Positions 1 to 5,898 of a stretch of DNA of 5,898 bases are shown here, one piece after another. The stretch is from Bacteroidota bacterium (GTDB lineage: Bacteria > Bacteroidota > Bacteroidia > Bacteroidales > CAJPTX01): contig PDRH01000089.1 of the NCBI GenBank assembly GCA_002748015.1, positions 1-5,898 of the forward strand. Reading direction: 5' to 3'. How positions within the stretch are numbered: position 1 is the first letter of the stretch; each line of letters starts with the position of its first letter. The notes beneath the pieces are model-generated. The model saw only the letters and a program-made list of their open reading frames with translations. It had not been told where the DNA came from and searched no databases. The translations under genes and the position numbers were made by a program.

Positions 1-1140
1 ACCCTCAACGGCAACGAGACCCTTACCCTAACCTTCGACTACCTCGGCGAGACCCCGCCGGCATACACCTACCGCCTCCTACACTGCGACAGGCGCTGGA
101 ACAGCTCCGAGCTCCCCCCCTCCACCTACCTAAACGGCTACGAGACCAACGCCCTACCCCACCCACGCACCTCCATGGCCACCCAGCAAACCTACTACCA
201 CTACCATCTCCAGATCCCAAACCACGACACGCAACCCACCCTCTCCGGCAACTACATCCTACAAGTACTAGACCCAGACGACGAGCACATCGTCCTCCAG
301 AAGCGCTTTGCCCTCGTAGAACCCCTTATCCCCATCCTGGCCAAAATCACCCAGGTCACCGGAGCCAAATCCCGCACACACCAGCGCATAGAGGCCCAGC
401 TTGACTATTCACCCCTCGGCCAATTCATCGCCCCACGAGACCTCCACCTCCTCGTCCGCCAGAACTGGTACGGAAGCTGTACGCAGGAGCTCAACCTCGC
501 TGGCTACACCGGTACTACCACCCTACGCTATGGGCGCATAGGACAGGGTATGTTCCCTGGCGCCAACGAGTGGCGAACCCTCGACCTCCAGCAGCTCTAC
601 GGCAATCACCAGAACTACCAGGACGTGCGCAACGCGGACGGAGAATTCCACGTGCAGCTATACACCGACAAGCCCCTCTCCCCCATTCACCACCTCACGC
701 ACCAGGAAGACCTCAATGGCTACCCCGCCATCGGCTACACCGGCGACTGGCGAACCCTCTACGCCCAGGGCAGTAGCTCCAAACACTCACCCCTGGAAAG
801 CGACTACGCCTGGGTCTACTTCGCCCTCACCAACCAGCTCACCCACCTAAACGACACGATATACCTACAAATTGGTGGCCTATACGACAACCCCGGCATC
901 CCCATGCGCTATAGCCACGAACGCCACCAGTACGAGGCCTCCCTCCGCCTCAAGCAGGGCGTATACAGCTACCGCTACCTCCTCGCCGATGACCTCACCC
1001 CCACCTGCAATCACCCCTACGCCACCGAAGCCTGCTTCTCCACCACCGAAAACACCTACAACCTCCTCCTCTACTACCGCCCCCCAGCCGCCACCTACGA
1101 CAGGCTCATCGGCCACACCCTCATTTCCACCCACCCCTAG
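1..1140 (+). CDS. T9SS Plug-family protein (DUF5103), 5'-truncated by window edge
   Basis: The reading frame is open from base 1 to the TAG at 1138-1140, giving 379 residues. The ATG at 175 is internal, because family-conserved sequence lies upstream of it. I recognise the DUF5103 pattern: YRLLHCD followed by W and a YLNGYE stretch (fragment residues 24-48), LSGNY (81-85), GANEWRTLD (about 187-195), DYAWVYFAL (about 268-276), KQGVYSYRYLL (about 318-328) and the C-terminal LLLYYRPPAATYDRLIGH (about 355-372). Family members are usually a little over 400 residues, so about 40-50 residues, including the export signal, should lie off the left edge. In Flavobacterium johnsoniae a DUF5103 protein named Plug binds the SprA outer-membrane translocon and closes its periplasmic end when no substrate or PorV is engaged; a similar role here is inferred from family. 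The codons are strongly C-ending, in line with the C-rich plus strand. The gene converges on the tRNA. The family call is firm; the exact role is less so. Confidence 0.88.
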   Translation, partial: TLNGNETLTLTFDYLGETPPAYTYRLLHCDRRWNSSELPPSTYLNGYETNALPHPRTSMATQQTYYHYHLQIPNHDTQPTLSGNYILQVLDPDDEHIVLQKRFALVEPLIPILAKITQVTGAKSRTHQRIEAQLDYSPLGQFIAPRDLHLLVRQNWYGSCTQELNLAGYTGTTTLRYGRIGQGMFPGANEWRTLDLQQLYGNHQNYQDVRNADGEFHVQLYTDKPLSPIHHLTHQEDLNGYPAIGYTGDWRTLYAQGSSSKHSPLESDYAWVYFALTNQLTHLNDTIYLQIGGLYDNPGIPMRYSHERHQYEASLRLKQGVYSYRYLLADDLTPTCNHPYATEACFSTTENTYNLLLYYRPPAATYDRLIGHTLISTHP

Positions 1141-1159
1141 CCCATAACCAGCGTACCGC

Positions 1160-1177
1160 CGCGGTGGAGCAACCGCG
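1160..1177 (+). other. Small GC-rich hairpin downstream of the Plug-family gene
   Basis: CGCGGT (1160-1165) and ACCGCG (1172-1177) form a perfect 6-bp stem with a 6-base loop, starting 20 bases after the stop codon at 1138-1140. No T-run follows on either strand, so it is not a standard intrinsic terminator. It could slow polymerase or protect the mRNA 3' end, or be chance in GC-rich DNA. The rest of 1141-1236 shows no gene. Confidence 0.3.
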
Positions 1178-1236
1178 CCAGCCACTGCGGAACCACGGCA
1201 GAACCCCTGCGAACGCCCATGGCTATCCCAACATAC

Positions 1237-1272
1237 TAAAAGTGCCGCTAATCTCTACAGACTAGCGGCACT
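1237..1272 (-). terminator. Rho-independent terminator after the tRNA gene
   Basis: AGTGCCGCTA (1241-1250) and TAGCGGCACT (1263-1272) form a perfect 10-bp stem with a 12-base loop. Read on the minus strand, the hairpin comes 39 bases after the tRNA 3' end and runs directly into TTTTAGT, a short U-tract. On the plus strand no T-run follows, so the main direction is leftward for the tRNA transcript. Because the Plug-family gene converges here, the same hairpin may also mark the end of that mRNA. Confidence 0.8.
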
Positions 1273-1311
1273 CCTACTGCTATGATTACGCCTCAGGATT
1301 GGCGAGAATCG

Positions 1312-1385
1312 TGGGCCCAGTTGGGCTTGAACCAACGACCACCTGATTATGAGTCAGGTGCTCTAACCAGCTGAGCTATGGGCCC
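1312..1385 (-). tRNA. tRNA, anticodon CAU; probably tRNA-Ile2 (lysidine type), possibly elongator tRNA-Met
   Basis: The minus strand folds into a complete 74-nt cloverleaf. The acceptor arms GGGCCCA and TGGGCCC pair fully, the D-stem is GCTC/GAGC, the anticodon stem CCTGA/TCAGG carries loop CTCATAA, and the T-stem GTTGG/CCAAC carries loop TTCAAGC. The discriminator base is A. The anticodon CAT is at 1349-1351. The 3' CCA is not encoded (the bases after the discriminator are CG), so it must be added after transcription. CAU serves initiator Met, elongator Met and Ile2. The first pair is G-C, so it is not a typical initiator with an unpaired first base. C4-G69 and C5-G68 are the pairs TilS uses on E. 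coli tRNA-Ile2, which favours Ile2 read by modified C34 on AUA codons. The identity call is inference; the tRNA itself is certain. Confidence 0.95.
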
Positions 1386-1422
1386 TAGAGCATCACACGC
1401 CCTTAAAGAAACCTTCCCAGCC

Positions 1423-1437
1423 AACGCCCCAAGCGTT
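1423..1437 (-). other. Short hairpin in the tRNA precursor leader
   Basis: AACGC and GCGTT, 5 bases apart, form a 5-bp stem in the predicted 5' leader between the tRNA promoter and the mature tRNA end at 1385. It could be a leader structure removed by RNase P processing, or a remnant signal at the end of the upstream chloride-channel transcript. No T-run follows directly. Evidence is weak. Confidence 0.25.
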
Positions 1438-1449
1438 CCATTGCGACCG

Positions 1450-1480
1450 CAAAGGTACAACTATTTTCAGAAACACCAAA
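1450..1480 (-). promoter_or_regulatory. Bacteroidota-type housekeeping promoter for the tRNA gene
   Basis: On the minus strand, TTTG (1477-1480) is followed after exactly 19 bases by TACCTTTG (1450-1457). This matches both halves of the Bacteroidota consensus TTTG-N19-21-TAnnTTTG. Transcription would start near 1443 and give a leader of nearly 60 bases before the mature tRNA. The -33 element begins only about 30 bases past the stop codon of the ClC gene, and I see no clear terminator in between, so read-through from that gene may add to expression. Confidence 0.8.
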
Positions 1481-1511
1481 CTCCGGCTCAAAATCCAGCG
1501 TACGAAAGAGG

Positions 1512-3290
1512 CTAATCAGCACACACCCGCACCAGCATCTCCCTGTACGAAGAGAAAATCTTGCTCTTCGACACGAAGCCCACGTACCGCCCCTGGTCCA
1601 CCACCGGCAGATTCCACGCACCAGACTCCTCAAACTTCTTCATCACCGAATTCATCGGCTCATCAATCGTCAGAACCGCAGGGATACGAGTCATGAAATC
1701 ACGCACACGGTAGCTATCGTACCGATCCGACTCAAACATCACGTGCCGAATGCTATCCAGCAGGACAATGCCCAGCAGCAAACCCTGCTGATTCACCACC
1801 GGGAAGATATTCCGATGTGACGCCGCCACATCCGCCACCAGCTCTCGCAGCGTATCCTCCGGATGCACCACTATCAAGTCCGTCTCTATCACATTCTGCA
1901 CCTCTATCATCGTCAGCACCGTCTTGTCCTTGTGGTGCGTAATCAGCTCGCCCCGCGCCGCGAGCTGCTTCGTGTAGATGGAGTACTTCTCGAAGGCCGA
2001 CACCGTGATGAAGGCCACAATCGCCGTAATCATCAGCGGAATGAGCAGCACATAACCCTCCGTCAGCTCAGCTATGAGGAAGATCCCCAGCAACGGGGCA
2101 TGCATCACCCCCGCCATCGCTCCAGCCATGCCCACCAGCACGAAGTTAGCCTCGCCCACACCCGCACCGAAAACCATGTTCAGCAGGGCCGCCACAACGT
2201 AGCCCGCCACCCCCCCAATGAATAGCGAGGGGGCAAAAGAACCACCCACACCACCGGCACCCGTCGTCGCCGACATCGCAAAGACCTTCACCAGCACGAG
2301 TAGCAGCAAGGCAAGCACCATGAACCATTGGTTCCCAGCCACGAAGGCCAGCGGGCTATGCGCAAAGAGCTCCCGCGTATTGCCCAGAAAGAGCGACTGG
2401 ATCGAATCGTAGCCCTCGCCGTAGAGCGGAGGGAAGAGGTAAATGAGCAAACCCAGCAAGGCCGCGCCGAGAAATATGCGATTGGCTCCGCTCCCTATCG
2501 AATGGAACCACGCCTCAGTCGCCATCGCCATATGCGTGAAGTACACCGAGATCAAGCCGGTAGCAACCCCAAGAATGACATAGTACGGCGTCTTGTTCAG
2601 CACAAAGGGCTCAGTATACACGAAGTGAAAAAGAGCCGCATCGCTCGAAAAAAAGGTCGCCAGAAGGGTTGCCGACACCGCGCTTACCAGCAACGGCACG
2701 ATGGAGCTAAGCGTCAAGTCCAGCATCAGCACCTCCAGCGTGAACACGATCCCGGCCAGCGGCGCCTTAAATATCGCCGCGATGCCCGCCGCCGCACCGC
2801 AACCAACCATCAGGTTCAGCGTTACGTTGTCCAGACGGAACAGCCGCCCCACATTCGACCCTATCGCAGCGCCCGTCATCACGATGGGAGCCTCAGCCCC
2901 CACCGAACCACCGAAGCCGATGGTCACGCTACTGGCCACCACCGAGCTATACGTATTGTGCAGCTTGATCTGCCCCTTATGCCGCGAGAGCGCCAGCAGG
3001 ATCTTCGACACCCCATGCCCTATATCATCCCGCACGAAGAAGCGAACGAAAAGGTAGGTCAAAAGTATCCCCACCCCGGGTAGCAGGAGCATCAGCAGAT
3101 TCTCCACCGGGCTGGCAATCAGCCGCAGCACCATATCGTGCAGCCAATGCACCGTCGACTTCAGCACCACCGCAGCCACCCCGCAGAGCAGGCCCACCAA
3201 GAAGCTAATGGCGATAATCCCCCGCTTACTCCCCGACTGGAAGTAGCTACCGAACCAGCGGTTCATCCCAGAAACGACCGTATCCTTCAC
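1512..3290 (-). CDS. ClC-family chloride channel/transporter with C-terminal CBS-domain pair
   Basis: The 592-residue inner-membrane protein has an N-terminal ClC core (about residues 22-435) and two CBS domains (about 466-520 and 531-590). Core motifs, numbered from the GTG start: GHGVS (91-95) at the GSGIP position, GAEAP (131-135) with gating Glu133 equivalent to CLC-ec1 E148, APLAGIVFTLE (176-186), GGSFAP (349-354), and ELTEGY (408-413) with Tyr413 matching Y445. The position equivalent to the internal proton glutamate E203 is Val187, and the S107 position is His92, so whether this is a Cl-/H+ exchanger or a passive channel cannot be read off. CBS pairs usually bind adenine nucleotides and regulate transport. 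The listed start is GTG at 3290, the most upstream possible because an in-frame TAG lies at 3294-3296. ATG at 3266 (584 residues) is equally plausible. It lies 131 bases after the nhaC stop and has its own predicted promoter. Confidence 0.93.
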   Translation of the reverse strand: MKDTVVSGMNRWFGSYFQSGSKRGIIAISFLVGLLCGVAAVVLKSTVHWLHDMVLRLIASPVENLLMLLLPGVGILLTYLFVRFFVRDDIGHGVSKILLALSRHKGQIKLHNTYSSVVASSVTIGFGGSVGAEAPIVMTGAAIGSNVGRLFRLDNVTLNLMVGCGAAAGIAAIFKAPLAGIVFTLEVLMLDLTLSSIVPLLVSAVSATLLATFFSSDAALFHFVYTEPFVLNKTPYYVILGVATGLISVYFTHMAMATEAWFHSIGSGANRIFLGAALLGLLIYLFPPLYGEGYDSIQSLFLGNTRELFAHSPLAFVAGNQWFMVLALLLLVLVKVFAMSATTGAGGVGGSFAPSLFIGGVAGYVVAALLNMVFGAGVGEANFVLVGMAGAMAGVMHAPLLGIFLIAELTEGYVLLIPLMITAIVAFITVSAFEKYSIYTKQLAARGELITHHKDKTVLTMIEVQNVIETDLIVVHPEDTLRELVADVAASHRNIFPVVNQQGLLLGIVLLDSIRHVMFESDRYDSYRVRDFMTRIPAVLTIDEPMNSVMKKFEESGAWNLPVVDQGRYVGFVSKSKIFSSYREMLVRVCAD

Positions 3291-3302
3291 GCCCTAACGC
3301 TA

Positions 3303-3332
3303 CCTTATTAATTTGACGGCGCAAATATAAGG
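3303..3332. repeat. Imperfect inverted repeat over the clc promoter; candidate operator
   Basis: CCTTATTAATTTG (3303-3315) faces CAAATATAAGG (3322-3332) across a 6-base centre. All 11 bases of the right arm pair with the left arm, which has two extra bases (TA). The right arm contains the predicted -7 box, and the predicted transcription start falls near the left arm's inner edge. That places the dyad on promoter DNA and only half in the RNA, which suits a protein-binding site better than an mRNA hairpin. No regulator gene is in the window. Confidence 0.45.
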
Positions 3333-3352
3333 CCTTTCGCCCAATCTCCACA
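3322..3352 (-). promoter_or_regulatory. Bacteroidota-type promoter for the ClC gene
   Basis: On the minus strand, TATATTTG (3322-3329) matches the -7 consensus TAnnTTTG at every fixed position. TGTG (3349-3352) lies exactly 19 bases upstream and matches 3 of 4 bases of the -33 TTTG. Transcription would start near 3315 and give a leader of about 25 bases to the GTG at 3290, or about 50 to the ATG at 3266. The leader is A/T-rich (AAATTAATAAGG), as is common ahead of Bacteroidota start codons. This suggests the ClC gene can be expressed apart from pepE-nhaC. Confidence 0.7.
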
Positions 3353-3421
3353 GGCCTAGCAAGCCACCACGCACAGAAAACCACTCCCAAACAGCGAGCC
3401 GAATCCAACCCCTGGAAGCCA

Positions 3422-5038
3422 CTAGGCCAAGCTGGGACGCTTACCGACAAAGCGTAGAATCCCATACAGCAGCACCACATCCAGCAGCAGTAGCAACCAT
3501 GGAGAAACACCCAGAGTCGCCGGAATAATCCCGCAGAGCAGGGACACCCCGCCCACCGTCAACGCGTAGGGCAGCTGCGTACGCACATGCGAGAGGTGGT
3601 CGCAACCCGTTGCCGTGCTGCTCATGATGGTCGTGTCCGAGATGGGCGAGCAATGGTCACCCACGACCGCCCCAGCCAGAATACACGAAACCACATTCAG
3701 CAGGATATCCATGGCCTCGCCATGCCCCATCCCAGCACCCATAGCCAGATGCCACGACACCGGTAGCACCAGCGGATACAGAATGGCCATCGTCCCCCAC
3801 GACGTCCCCGTGCTCACCGCGATGAGGCTCGCCAGCAGGAAGGTTATTGCAGGCAACAGGAAGGGCGATACGTCCCACGCCATCAGCAGGCTAGAGATGA
3901 AGTCCGCCGTATGCATCACCTTCGTCATCAGGGCCAAACTCCACGCCAAGGCCAGGATGATCAGGGCCGGCAGCATTAGCCGAACGCCACGTACCAGTCC
4001 ATCCATTGCCACGGCAAAACGCAGCGTACGCGTCGCCACGGTCAGGACGAAGGCCACCAGCGTGGAGGCCGCCGTAGCCCACACCAGCGCAATGTACGAA
4101 TCGCTCGCCCCCACGGTCTCCATCAGCTTGCCCGAAAGCGACAGATCCGCATTCCCCCAGATTGCTGGCGAATAGCCCGTTACGAACACCCCGCCCACCG
4201 TAACCAGCACCAGAACGGCAATAGGAATCAGCGCATTGTAGGCACGGGCTGGCGTTGCTACTGCTGGCTCAATATCCACGTCGCCACCCATCATGGAGTC
4301 CGCCCCGGCCTCCCGGTGCTCCCCACGCCACGCGCATCGCTCCGCCCGCAGCATCGGCCCGTAGTCCCTACCCGTCCAGATAACCATGACCACCAGCACC
4401 AGCATCAAGATCGGGTAGAACCTGTAGGGCAGGGAGGCCATGAAGAGGGAATACGCGCTCTCCTCCAGGCCCAGGCCAGCGATGCCCTCCTCGATATACG
4501 TAAGCTCAGCGCCTATCCACGTCGTGATGAAGGAGAGAGCGCAGACCGGCGCAGCGGCCGAATCCACAATGAAAGCAAACTTCTCGCGCGAAACCCTCGT
4601 CCGCTCCGGCAGCGGGCGCACCATGCTCCCAGCTACCAGCGTATTGGCGTAGCCGTCAAAGAACAGCAGCATGTTCAGCACAAAGGTCAACACCTGTGCA
4701 GACTGCGGTCCATTCACCCGGTGCGACAGTCGCTCAATTAGCCCACGCATCCCCCCATTGAGAGAAATGATTGAGACTGTTGCCCCAATCAGCACCAAAA
4801 ACAGGATTACCTGCACATGGCCCCGCCCCGCAAGCGTATCCACGAGATAGGTGTCAAACACCCGCGCCAGGCCTAGGAAGGGGGCCGACCACCACGCCGC
4901 CCCGCCATAGTACTCCACAATAACCGCCCCGCTTACCACACCCAGGAACAGCGCAGTATACACCTCACGGAAGGCAAAAGCCAGCGCAAGGGCCAGCACC
5001 GGTGGCACGATGCTCAGCCACATCGGCATCTCCCCCAT
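3422..5038 (-). CDS. nhaC: NhaC-family Na+/H+ antiporter
   Basis: This is a polytopic inner-membrane protein of 538 residues, predicted to exchange Na+ for H+ in sodium and pH homeostasis. Family-typical stretches are FREVYTALFLG (23-33), LLFFDGYANTLVAGSMVRP (124-142), FIVDSAAAPVCALSFITTWIG (156-176), STGTSWGTMAILYPL (409-423) and the signature VGDHCSPISDTTIMSS (459-474) followed by CDH. About 12 or more hydrophobic segments are visible, with a charged loop at about 222-265. The frame is open upstream to 5098, but that would overlap pepE by over 50 bases. ATG at 5038 leaves 4 bases after the pepE stop. ATG at 5029 and 5023 are alternatives; the last gives MWLSIVPP and has GGGGGAG at good spacing. 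The tight spacing implies co-transcription and perhaps translational coupling with pepE. Some relatives exchange organic acids such as malate/lactate, so substrate is less certain than family. No clear terminator follows the stop. Confidence 0.9.
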   Translation of the reverse strand: MGEMPMWLSIVPPVLALALAFAFREVYTALFLGVVSGAVIVEYYGGAAWWSAPFLGLARVFDTYLVDTLAGRGHVQVILFLVLIGATVSIISLNGGMRGLIERLSHRVNGPQSAQVLTFVLNMLLFFDGYANTLVAGSMVRPLPERTRVSREKFAFIVDSAAAPVCALSFITTWIGAELTYIEEGIAGLGLEESAYSLFMASLPYRFYPILMLVLVVMVIWTGRDYGPMLRAERCAWRGEHREAGADSMMGGDVDIEPAVATPARAYNALIPIAVLVLVTVGGVFVTGYSPAIWGNADLSLSGKLMETVGASDSYIALVWATAASTLVAFVLTVATRTLRFAVAMDGLVRGVRLMLPALIILALAWSLALMTKVMHTADFISSLLMAWDVSPFLLPAITFLLASLIAVSTGTSWGTMAILYPLVLPVSWHLAMGAGMGHGEAMDILLNVVSCILAGAVVGDHCSPISDTTIMSSTATGCDHLSHVRTQLPYALTVGGVSLLCGIIPATLGVSPWLLLLLDVVLLYGILRFVGKRPSLA

Positions 5039-5042
5039 ACCT

Positions 5043-5756
5043 CTAGAGCAGGAAGGACATATCAACCCCTGGGCGAACCTCCATCGGCACACGCCCATAC
5101 AGGAATATCCGCGCAGGGCGAGGCCCCACCAGCTCTATCCCACCATTCTCCAGCTTGAGCATCGTCCCCTCGCGTAGCCCCACCACGTAGGTCTCACGGT
5201 TCACCTCTATGAACTCCATTATCCTATCCTCCCGCGTCTCGCCCGCATGCCCATCAGGGTTCGCATCCAGGTAGTGCGGGTTAATCTGGAAGGGTATCAG
5301 ATCAAAGGCCCCCATCCCCTTAGGCTCGCAAATGGGCATGTCGTTGGTCGTGCGAATCGTCGGGCAGGCCACGTTGGACCCTGCGCTCCATCCCACGTAG
5401 GGTACACCGGCCATCACCCGCTGGCGCACCGCATCCACCATCCCCTTCTGCTGCATCAGCTCCAGCAGCCGCCAGGTATTTCCCCCTCCGACCACGATGG
5501 CCTCCGCCTCCATTATCGCCCCCGCCGGATCATCGAAATGATGCACCGACTCCACCTTTGTACCAATCCCGGAGAAACGCTCCTGCACATCGGCCTCGTA
5601 CTCATCATGCGAGAAGGTTACCCCTGCATAGGGCACGAAGCGCACCGTCTTCACCCCATTCAGGAAGCTCTCTATGTAGGGCATAGGGTAGGCCAGGTAG
5701 GCCTCACCCGCATTGGTCGAGTTGCTGAACAGCAGCAAGCGCATATTCTTATCCAT
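5043..5756 (-). CDS. pepE: Peptidase E (alpha-aspartyl dipeptidase, family S51)
   Basis: This cytoplasmic serine peptidase removes N-terminal Asp from Asp-X dipeptides, for use of peptides as carbon and nitrogen sources. It is 237 residues from ATG 5756, close to E. coli PepE (229). Numbered from this start, the catalytic residues are Ser124 in GWSAGSN, Asp139 in TIRTTNDMP and His161 in QINPHY. Their spacing (15 and 37 residues) is the same as Ser120, Asp135 and His157 of E. coli PepE. VVGGGNTWRLL (88-98) and GETRE (172-176) are also family-typical. The frame extends to a TTG at 5780, but that codon lies in a possible -7 box and the added residues have no counterpart in E. coli. ATG at 5744 (MRLLLFSN, 233 residues) aligns with the E. 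coli start and is an alternative. It is first in a likely two-gene operon, with the nhaC start 4 bases after its TAG. All catalytic residues are present, so it should be active. Confidence 0.93.
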   Translation of the reverse strand: MDKNMRLLLFSNSTNAGEAYLAYPMPYIESFLNGVKTVRFVPYAGVTFSHDEYEADVQERFSGIGTKVESVHHFDDPAGAIMEAEAIVVGGGNTWRLLELMQQKGMVDAVRQRVMAGVPYVGWSAGSNVACPTIRTTNDMPICEPKGMGAFDLIPFQINPHYLDANPDGHAGETREDRIMEFIEVNRETYVVGLREGTMLKLENGGIELVGPRPARIFLYGRVPMEVRPGVDMSFLL

Positions 5757-5777
5757 AATCGTCCGTATATATCGTGG

Positions 5778-5785
5778 CAAACATA
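5778..5785 (-). promoter_or_regulatory. Possible second -7 promoter element just upstream of pepE
   Basis: TATGTTTG on the minus strand fits TAnnTTTG at every fixed position and lies 21 bases before ATG 5756. No TTTG-like sequence is found 18-21 bases upstream, so it is only half a promoter. If used, transcription would begin near 5771 and give a very short leader. Confidence 0.3.
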
Positions 5786-5838
5786 CCGCTAAGGGCCATC
5801 CATTCGAGCGGAACCTAGCCCCCGGGCAAAAACCAGCG

Positions 5839-5869
5839 TAAAGATATAGATAGACCGCCTAAACGCAAA
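5839..5869 (-). promoter_or_regulatory. Bacteroidota-type promoter for the pepE-nhaC operon
   Basis: On the minus strand, TTTG (5866-5869) is separated by exactly 19 bases from TATCTTTA (5839-5846). This is a perfect -33 element and a -7 element with only its last base off consensus (A for G). Transcription would begin near 5832, leaving a leader of about 75 bases before pepE. The leader contains CCGCT and AGCGG arms (5807-5811 and 5786-5790) that could form a weak 5-bp hairpin. The remaining bases to the window end, 5870-5898, show no further feature. Confidence 0.72.
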
Positions 5870-5898
5870 ATAGCCTCCACCCCCGAATATAAATAAGC

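Noticed and set aside
175..177. ATG as the true start of the Plug-family gene
   Set aside because: The 58 codons before it are open and encode family-conserved sequence (YRLLHCD and following), so this Met is internal.
880..1185. 101-residue minus-strand frame opposite the Plug-family gene end
   Set aside because: It is a Val/Gly/Ala low-complexity shadow of the C-rich coding strand, with no homology recognised.
1312..1385. tRNA 3' end as an integration site for a mobile element
   Set aside because: No integrase gene, no repeated copy of the tRNA 3' end and no atypical DNA block is present in the window.
2328..3083. 251-residue plus-strand open frame within the ClC gene
   Set aside because: It is rich in Arg, His and Gln with no recognisable domain, and lies entirely antisense to a well-conserved ClC coding sequence. 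It is a composition shadow.
3353..3428. GGCCTAG and CTAGGCC as a terminator stem after nhaC
   Set aside because: The 7-bp arms are 62 bases apart and no U-tract follows. Similar AGGCCT words recur nearby, so chance is likely.
3615..4741. Several plus-strand frames opposite nhaC
   Set aside because: Their Arg/Pro/His-rich composition mirrors GC-rich antisense codons; NhaC motifs are intact on the minus strand.
5247..5792. 181-residue plus-strand open frame opposite pepE
   Set aside because: It is His/Arg-rich with no family resemblance, and the opposite strand carries a complete catalytic triad of peptidase E.

Overview
The window looks like chromosomal DNA of a Bacteroidota bacterium, most likely order Bacteroidales and near Porphyromonas. 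The genus is a guess from gene content. Three things support the phylum: a DUF5103 protein of the type IX secretion system (T9SS) Plug family, a system essentially restricted to this phylum; upstream regions that match the Bacteroidota promoter pattern TTTG-N19-TAnnTTTG instead of the E. coli -35/-10; and weak Shine-Dalgarno signals. The DNA is GC-rich, with small AT-rich islands at the promoters.

Layout. Positions 1-1140 (+) hold the 3' part of the Plug-family gene, whose start lies left of the window. It converges on a tRNA gene with anticodon CAU (1312-1385, -), probably tRNA-Ile2, and a hairpin terminator at about 1237-1272 lies between them. The tRNA has its own near-perfect promoter just beyond the stop codon of the next gene. 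Positions 1512-3290 (-) encode a ClC-family chloride transporter/channel with a C-terminal CBS pair. It has its own promoter at 3322-3352, and an imperfect inverted repeat covers the -7 box. Positions 3422-5038 (-) encode an NhaC-family Na+/H+ antiporter. It starts 4 bases after the stop of a peptidase E gene (5043-5756, -), so those two are very probably one operon, transcribed from a promoter at 5839-5869.

How they fit together. The pepE-nhaC pair couples an Asp-X dipeptidase with a sodium/proton antiporter. The ClC gene behind it would move chloride. An ion and pH homeostasis theme is reasonable for nhaC plus clc, but joint regulation is inference. The Plug-family protein belongs to outer-membrane protein export and appears functionally unrelated.

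The plus strand is markedly C- and A-rich even between genes, suggesting it is the lagging-strand template side of a replichore. I see no mobile element, CRISPR array, phage gene or toxin-antitoxin pair. I found no convincing novel multi-gene system. The items most worth a second look are the palindrome on the clc promoter, the non-canonical ClC selectivity and gating residues, and the strand asymmetry.
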